A DNA stretch of 9,485 nt from JAXDBV01 sp034678415 (lineage in GTDB: Bacteria > Bacteroidota > Bacteroidia > Bacteroidales > VadinHA17): assembly GCA_034678415.1 (NCBI GenBank), contig JAXDBV010000083.1, positions 1 to 9,485 on the forward strand, written 5' to 3'. The notes beneath the pieces are model-generated. The model made no database searches and was not told the origin of the DNA. It saw nothing but the letters and a program-made list of their open reading frames with translations. Below, in pieces: positions 5,853-9,485 of this stretch (positions are counted from its first letter, which is position 1; every line of letters starts with the position of its first letter). Position numbers and translations under genes: made by a program.

Positions 5853-6848
5853 ATGAATGTGATACCTGTGTTCGCTGAATGGATGGATTATGTAGGATGT
5901 CCGTACACCGGAGGACGAGCTATCTCCGGGAGACATCCGTTCCCGGTGTTGCCTGCCGTGTGCTTAATCTTTCTTCTCTTCTGTTTAGCCCTTCCCGCCA
6001 AAGCAGATAGTCCGTCCCGCGACAGGACGGAGGGAGCCACGCCGGTCATGGCTTATGAATTACCCGCTGAACTTGATTTTGCGGGAGAGAGGGTGCCCCT
6101 GGAGTTTTTTGATGTTCGTGAAAGTCTTGACCGTGAACTGCTGGTCAACGCCTACTGGCAGTCGCAGACCCTCATGCTGATCAAGAGAGCAGAAAAATAT
6201 TTTCCGCGAATAGAAAAAATACTGAGGGAACAGTCGGTTCCCGATGATTTCAAATACCTTGCCCTGGCCGAGAGCGGTTTTATGAATGCCCGTTCACCGG
6301 CCGGTGCTGTTGGTTTCTGGCAACTGCTGGAAGGTACAGCCAGGGATTATGGTCTTACCGTAAATGATGAGATAGATGAACGGTACCACCTGGAAAAATC
6401 GACCATAGCCGCATGCAGATACCTTAGAGAGTCGTATGACCGCTACGGTAATTGGACCCTCGTGGCAGCTTCTTACAACAACGGAAGAAAAGGACTCGAG
6501 GAACAGATGACCATCCAGAAGAACAATAACTACTACGACCTGCTGCTGAATGAAGAGACGGCAAGATACCTCTTCCGTATCCGTGCGCTGAAAGTGATTC
6601 TCAATGATCCCGCTATGTACGGGTTCATAGTTGACAACGGGGAAAGGTACCCGGCGGTAAAAACCTATAAAGTCAAGATCACTGGTGAGGTGACTGATTT
6701 TGCCGATTTTGCCGCCAGTTACAAAACCAATTACAAGATGCTGAAATACTTCAATCCCTGGCTCAGAAAACCATACCTTACCAATAGTGATAACAACACC
6801 TACTGGATCGAGATACCGGAGGAGGATGCCAGAATGGTGAAACGGTAG
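5853..6848 (+). CDS. MltD-like membrane-bound or periplasmic lytic murein transglycosylase
   Basis: The enzyme should cleave the MurNAc-GlcNAc bond of peptidoglycan with formation of 1,6-anhydro-MurNAc. From the ATG at 5853 it is 331 aa. A long N-region precedes a hydrophobic core at about 32-49 with a possible signal-peptidase site after A51 (ALPAKA). The SLT domain spans roughly 110-225: YLALAESGF with catalytic E140, then SPAGAVGFWQLLEGTARDYG, then AACRYLRESYDRYGNW and AASYNNG, all in the family order. The C-terminal 65 residues (SYKTNYKMLKYFNPWLRKP onward) look like a degenerate LysM-type region often found after this domain in Bacteroidota proteins. A TTG at 5829 would add 8 residues but overlaps the promoter; ATG 5883 would also retain the signal core. 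No lipobox is seen, so it is exported or anchored by an uncleaved signal. uvrA starts 32 nt after the stop and may share the transcript. Confidence 0.9.
   Translation: MNVIPVFAEWMDYVGCPYTGGRAISGRHPFPVLPAVCLIFLLFCLALPAKADSPSRDRTEGATPVMAYELPAELDFAGERVPLEFFDVRESLDRELLVNAYWQSQTLMLIKRAEKYFPRIEKILREQSVPDDFKYLALAESGFMNARSPAGAVGFWQLLEGTARDYGLTVNDEIDERYHLEKSTIAACRYLRESYDRYGNWTLVAASYNNGRKGLEEQMTIQKNNNYYDLLLNEETARYLFRIRALKVILNDPAMYGFIVDNGERYPAVKTYKVKITGEVTDFADFAASYKTNYKMLKYFNPWLRKPYLTNSDNNTYWIEIPEEDARMVKR
6011..6031. repeat. 7-bp perfect inverted repeat inside the transglycosylase gene
   Basis: TCCGTCC (6011-6017) and GGACGGA (6025-6031) flank a 7-nt loop. The repeat encodes the linker S-P-S-R-D-R-T just after the predicted signal cleavage site, a place where an insertion would be tolerated. 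It could be chance, an mRNA hairpin or a relic of a small palindromic repeat. Confidence 0.4.
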
Positions 6849-6880
6849 ATGATTGTGACCGCAGAAAGAGAACACCTGCC

Positions 6881-9485
6881 TTGGCGAAAACAGACAACAT
6901 AGGAAGCCCTCATATCACTGTCCTGGGAGCCAGGGTTCATAATCTGAAGAATATCGATGTGAGCCTGCCCAGGAACAGGCTTACAGTGATCACCGGTCTC
7001 AGCGGCAGCGGTAAATCATCCCTGGCCTTTGACACCATCCATGCGGAGGGTCAGCGCCGTTTCCTGGAGACGCTCTCTGCATACGCCAGGCAGTTCCTCG
7101 GTAACATGGAAAGACCCGACGTTGACAAGATAACAGGCCTTAGCCCTGTTATTTCCATCGAACAGAAAACCGTTAATAGAAACCCGCGTTCAACGGTGGG
7201 AACGATCACCGAGATTTATGATTTCTTCCGGCTCCTGTATGCCCGTGCTGCCATTGCATACTCCCATGTGTCGGGTGAACGGATGGTGAAATATACCGAC
7301 GAACAGATATGCCGTCTCATCCTCGAAAGGTTCGGAGGCAGGAAGGTTTTCCTCCTCGCACCGGTGATACGAGGCCGTAAAGGACATTACAAGGAGCTGT
7401 TCGAACAGATGAAGAGAAAGGGATTCCTTCATGCCAGGGTTGATGGCGACGTGGTGGAGATGACCCGCGGTATGAAGGTGGATCGTTATAAAACCCACCA
7501 TATCGAAATCGTTATTGACCGGCTGGTAGTTGACTCCGGCGACCTCAAACGACTGAGGGAATCGTTGCTCACGGCCATGCAGCATGGCAAGGGAACCATC
7601 ATGCTGCTCGATGATGTGACCGGGGATGTTCATTACTACAGCCGCCAGTTGATGTGCCCTGTATCGGGTATCTCGTACAATGAACCGGCGCCCCATACCT
7701 TCTCCTTTAACTCACCCCAGGGGGCCTGCCCGCGATGCAACGGGCTGGGCACAGTGAGCGAGATCGACGTGGGACGCGTCTTTCCCGACCCTTCCCTGAG
7801 CGTGAGAAAAGGCGGCATCGAACCCCTGGGACCATACAGGAATGCACTGGTGTTCTGGCAGATTGAAGCAGTGCTTCATAAATTCGATCTCACCCTCGAC
7901 AGCCCCGTGAGCGACATACCCCCGGAGGCCCTTGAAATAATACTGCATGGCTCGGAGGATACCTTTGCCCTCAGGAACACCCCTCTCGGCAATTCGGCCA
8001 GCTACCACCTCAGCTTCGACGGTATCATGACCTATATCGAAGCAAACAGTTTCGGCGAAGAGAAAAACTCTCGCTGGAATGAGAATTATGTCAGGGACCG
8101 GACCTGCCCCGAATGTCATGGAACACGGCTAAAGATGGAAGCCCTGCAGTTCCGTTTCGATAATAAGAATATTGCCGAGGTGGCGGCCATGGATATACGC
8201 CATATTTACGACTGGATGGATGGTATCGAGAACCGGCTGGAGGACCGGCAACGGTTGATCGCCCATGAGATACTGAAGGAGATCAGGAACCGGTTAAGCT
8301 TCATGCTGGATGTCGGGCTCGATTACCTGTCGCTGAACCGCAGTGCACGCAGCCTGTCGGGCGGTGAGAGCCAGCGCATACGCCTTGCCACGCAGATCGG
8401 TTCCCGGCTGGTAAATGTGCTGTACATCCTCGACGAACCCAGCATAGGCCTTCACCAGCGTGATAACCGTCGGCTGATTAGCGCCCTTAAAAACCTCCGT
8501 GATATGGGCAACACCATTATCGTTGTGGAACACGACCGGGAGATAATCCTTTCAGCCGATCATATCATTGACCTTGGCCCGAGAGCGGGGCGGCATGGTG
8601 GCCAGGTGATCGCTTCCGGAACTCCCGCAGAGATCCTGAAATCATCCTCCCTCACAGCCCAGTACCTGACCCGCCGGAAAACGATCGAGGTACCGGGCAA
8701 ACGAAGAAGTGAGAACGGTAAATACCTCCTTATCCGGGGAGCACGGGGAAATAACCTGAAGAATATTACTGTGAAGTTCCCCCTGGGTATGTTTATTTGT
8801 ATCACCGGGGTGTCGGGCAGTGGTAAGTCAACCCTGATGAATATGACCCTCCTTCCTGTGCTAACCAGTATACTGTACCGTTCGGTTCGCGAACCCCTCG
8901 AATACGATGCGGTGGAGGGAGTGAAGAATATTGACAAGGTGATTGAGGTGGACCAGTCGCCCCTGGGCCGCACACCACGGTCGAACCCGGCTACCTATAC
9001 CGGTGTGTTCGCCGATATACGCAAGCTGTTTGAACAAACACCTGAGGCAAAGATCCGCGGCTATAAAGCCGGGCGCTTTTACTTTAATGTGAAAGGCGGA
9101 CGTTGTGAAGGATGCCAGGGAGCAGGGGTTAAAACCATCGAGATGAACTTCCTCCCCGAGGTGTATGTGAACTGCGATGAATGTAACGGCAAGAGGTATA
9201 ACCGTGAGACATTGGAAGTCAAGTATAAGGGAAAATCCATCAGTGATGTGCTGGATATGACCATCAGCCAGGCCGTGGATTTTTTCGCAAATATTCCCTC
9301 CATCAGCCAGAAGATTCGTACCATGGAAGAAGTAGGACTGGGCTATGTAAGGCTGGGACAGCCATCCACCACCCTGTCGGGCGGGGAATCGCAGAGGGTG
9401 AAGCTGGCGACGGAACTGTCAAAGAGAGATACCGGGCGCACGGTTTACGTCCTTGATGAACCGACCACAGGTCTTCACTTCGAAG
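6881..9485 (+). CDS. uvrA: UvrA, excinuclease ABC subunit A, 3' truncated by the window end
   Basis: UvrA is the damage-recognition ATPase of nucleotide-excision repair; its dimer loads UvrB at lesions. 868 codons are visible, and about 70-90 residues are missing at the C-terminus. First ATPase: Walker A GLSGSGKS (39-46), signature SGGE (493-496), Walker B LDEP with D518/E519. Second ATPase: Walker A GVSGSGKS (643-650), SGGE (833-836), LDEP with D859/E860. The UvrB-binding region is present (PVIRGRKGHYKELFEQM, then IEIVIDRLVV), which argues against a UvrA2-type paralogue. The C-terminal zinc finger C742/C745/C765/C768 is intact. The first finger reads C259-x2-S262-x20-C283-x2-C286, so one expected Cys is Ser. 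CPECHGTRL (409 on) is present. The start is TTG at 6881: the first in-frame ATG lies beyond Walker A. A GAAAGAG stretch is about 10 nt upstream. The gene may be co-transcribed with the transglycosylase 32 nt before it. Confidence 0.96.
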   Translation, partial: MAKTDNIGSPHITVLGARVHNLKNIDVSLPRNRLTVITGLSGSGKSSLAFDTIHAEGQRRFLETLSAYARQFLGNMERPDVDKITGLSPVISIEQKTVNRNPRSTVGTITEIYDFFRLLYARAAIAYSHVSGERMVKYTDEQICRLILERFGGRKVFLLAPVIRGRKGHYKELFEQMKRKGFLHARVDGDVVEMTRGMKVDRYKTHHIEIVIDRLVVDSGDLKRLRESLLTAMQHGKGTIMLLDDVTGDVHYYSRQLMCPVSGISYNEPAPHTFSFNSPQGACPRCNGLGTVSEIDVGRVFPDPSLSVRKGGIEPLGPYRNALVFWQIEAVLHKFDLTLDSPVSDIPPEALEIILHGSEDTFALRNTPLGNSASYHLSFDGIMTYIEANSFGEEKNSRWNENYVRDRTCPECHGTRLKMEALQFRFDNKNIAEVAAMDIRHIYDWMDGIENRLEDRQRLIAHEILKEIRNRLSFMLDVGLDYLSLNRSARSLSGGESQRIRLATQIGSRLVNVLYILDEPSIGLHQRDNRRLISALKNLRDMGNTIIVVEHDREIILSADHIIDLGPRAGRHGGQVIASGTPAEILKSSSLTAQYLTRRKTIEVPGKRRSENGKYLLIRGARGNNLKNITVKFPLGMFICITGVSGSGKSTLMNMTLLPVLTSILYRSVREPLEYDAVEGVKNIDKVIEVDQSPLGRTPRSNPATYTGVFADIRKLFEQTPEAKIRGYKAGRFYFNVKGGRCEGCQGAGVKTIEMNFLPEVYVNCDECNGKRYNRETLEVKYKGKSISDVLDMTISQAVDFFANIPSISQKIRTMEEVGLGYVRLGQPSTTLSGGESQRVKLATELSKRDTGRTVYVLDEPTTGLHFE

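Noticed and set aside
6294..6875. 193-codon open frame on the minus strand
   Set aside because: It is antisense to the SLT domain and the C-terminus of the transglycosylase; its Val/His/Phe-rich product shows no family features.
6849..6902. 17-codon ATG ORF between the transglycosylase and uvrA, considered as a leader peptide
   Set aside because: It overlaps the uvrA start, has no attenuator-like codon run or hairpin, and probably arises by chance.
7190..9324. Several minus-strand open frames of 60-168 codons
   Set aside because: All lie opposite uvrA, which is continuous with every ATPase motif in place. They are shadow frames in a moderately GC-rich gene.

Overview
The window looks like chromosomal DNA of a member of the Bacteroidota, probably an uncultured or environmental Bacteroidales relative. 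This is inferred from several signs. Upstream regions carry TAnnTTTG-type -7 elements. An ECF sigma factor is followed directly by a membrane protein with an anti-sigma-like N-terminus fused to an outer-membrane beta-barrel. The serpin is a lipoprotein, the lytic transglycosylase has the family's C-terminal NPWLR region, and UvrA has a CPxSG sequence where CxxC is usual. I see no mobile element, tRNA, rRNA or CRISPR array.

Layout from left to right. (1) 3-332 (+) is the C-terminal end of a BamA/D15-type outer-membrane barrel whose start lies outside the window. (2) 333-840 has no convincing gene, but one frame is nearly free of stops and may be a decayed gene; an AT-rich upstream region follows. 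(3) 841-2232 (+) is dihydrolipoyl dehydrogenase (lpd) with all catalytic motifs. (4) 2236-2297 holds two hairpins in tandem; the second is a bidirectional terminator shared by the convergent lpd and serpin genes. (5) 2331-3587 (-) is a serpin lipoprotein with an inhibitory-type reactive-centre loop. (6) 3588-3853 is a divergent control region with an 8-bp inverted repeat. (7) 3854-5753 (+) is a two-gene operon: an ECF sigma factor, then, 1 nt later, the anti-sigma/beta-barrel fusion. (8) 5853-6848 (+) is an MltD-like lytic transglycosylase behind a good Bacteroidota promoter. (9) 6881 to the window end (+) is uvrA, cut off near its C-terminus.

The genes do not form one pathway. Lpd is central metabolism and UvrA is nucleotide-excision repair. 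The envelope theme is stronger: an outer-membrane barrel, a protease-inhibitor lipoprotein, a sigma factor with a membrane partner, and a murein lytic enzyme. The most interesting unit is the sigma factor plus the single-chain anti-sigma/barrel protein. Its sequence suggests one polypeptide could reach from the cytoplasm to the outer membrane and report envelope state straight to a transcription factor. The serpin diverges from this operon across a shared control region, so co-regulation is possible but unproven.
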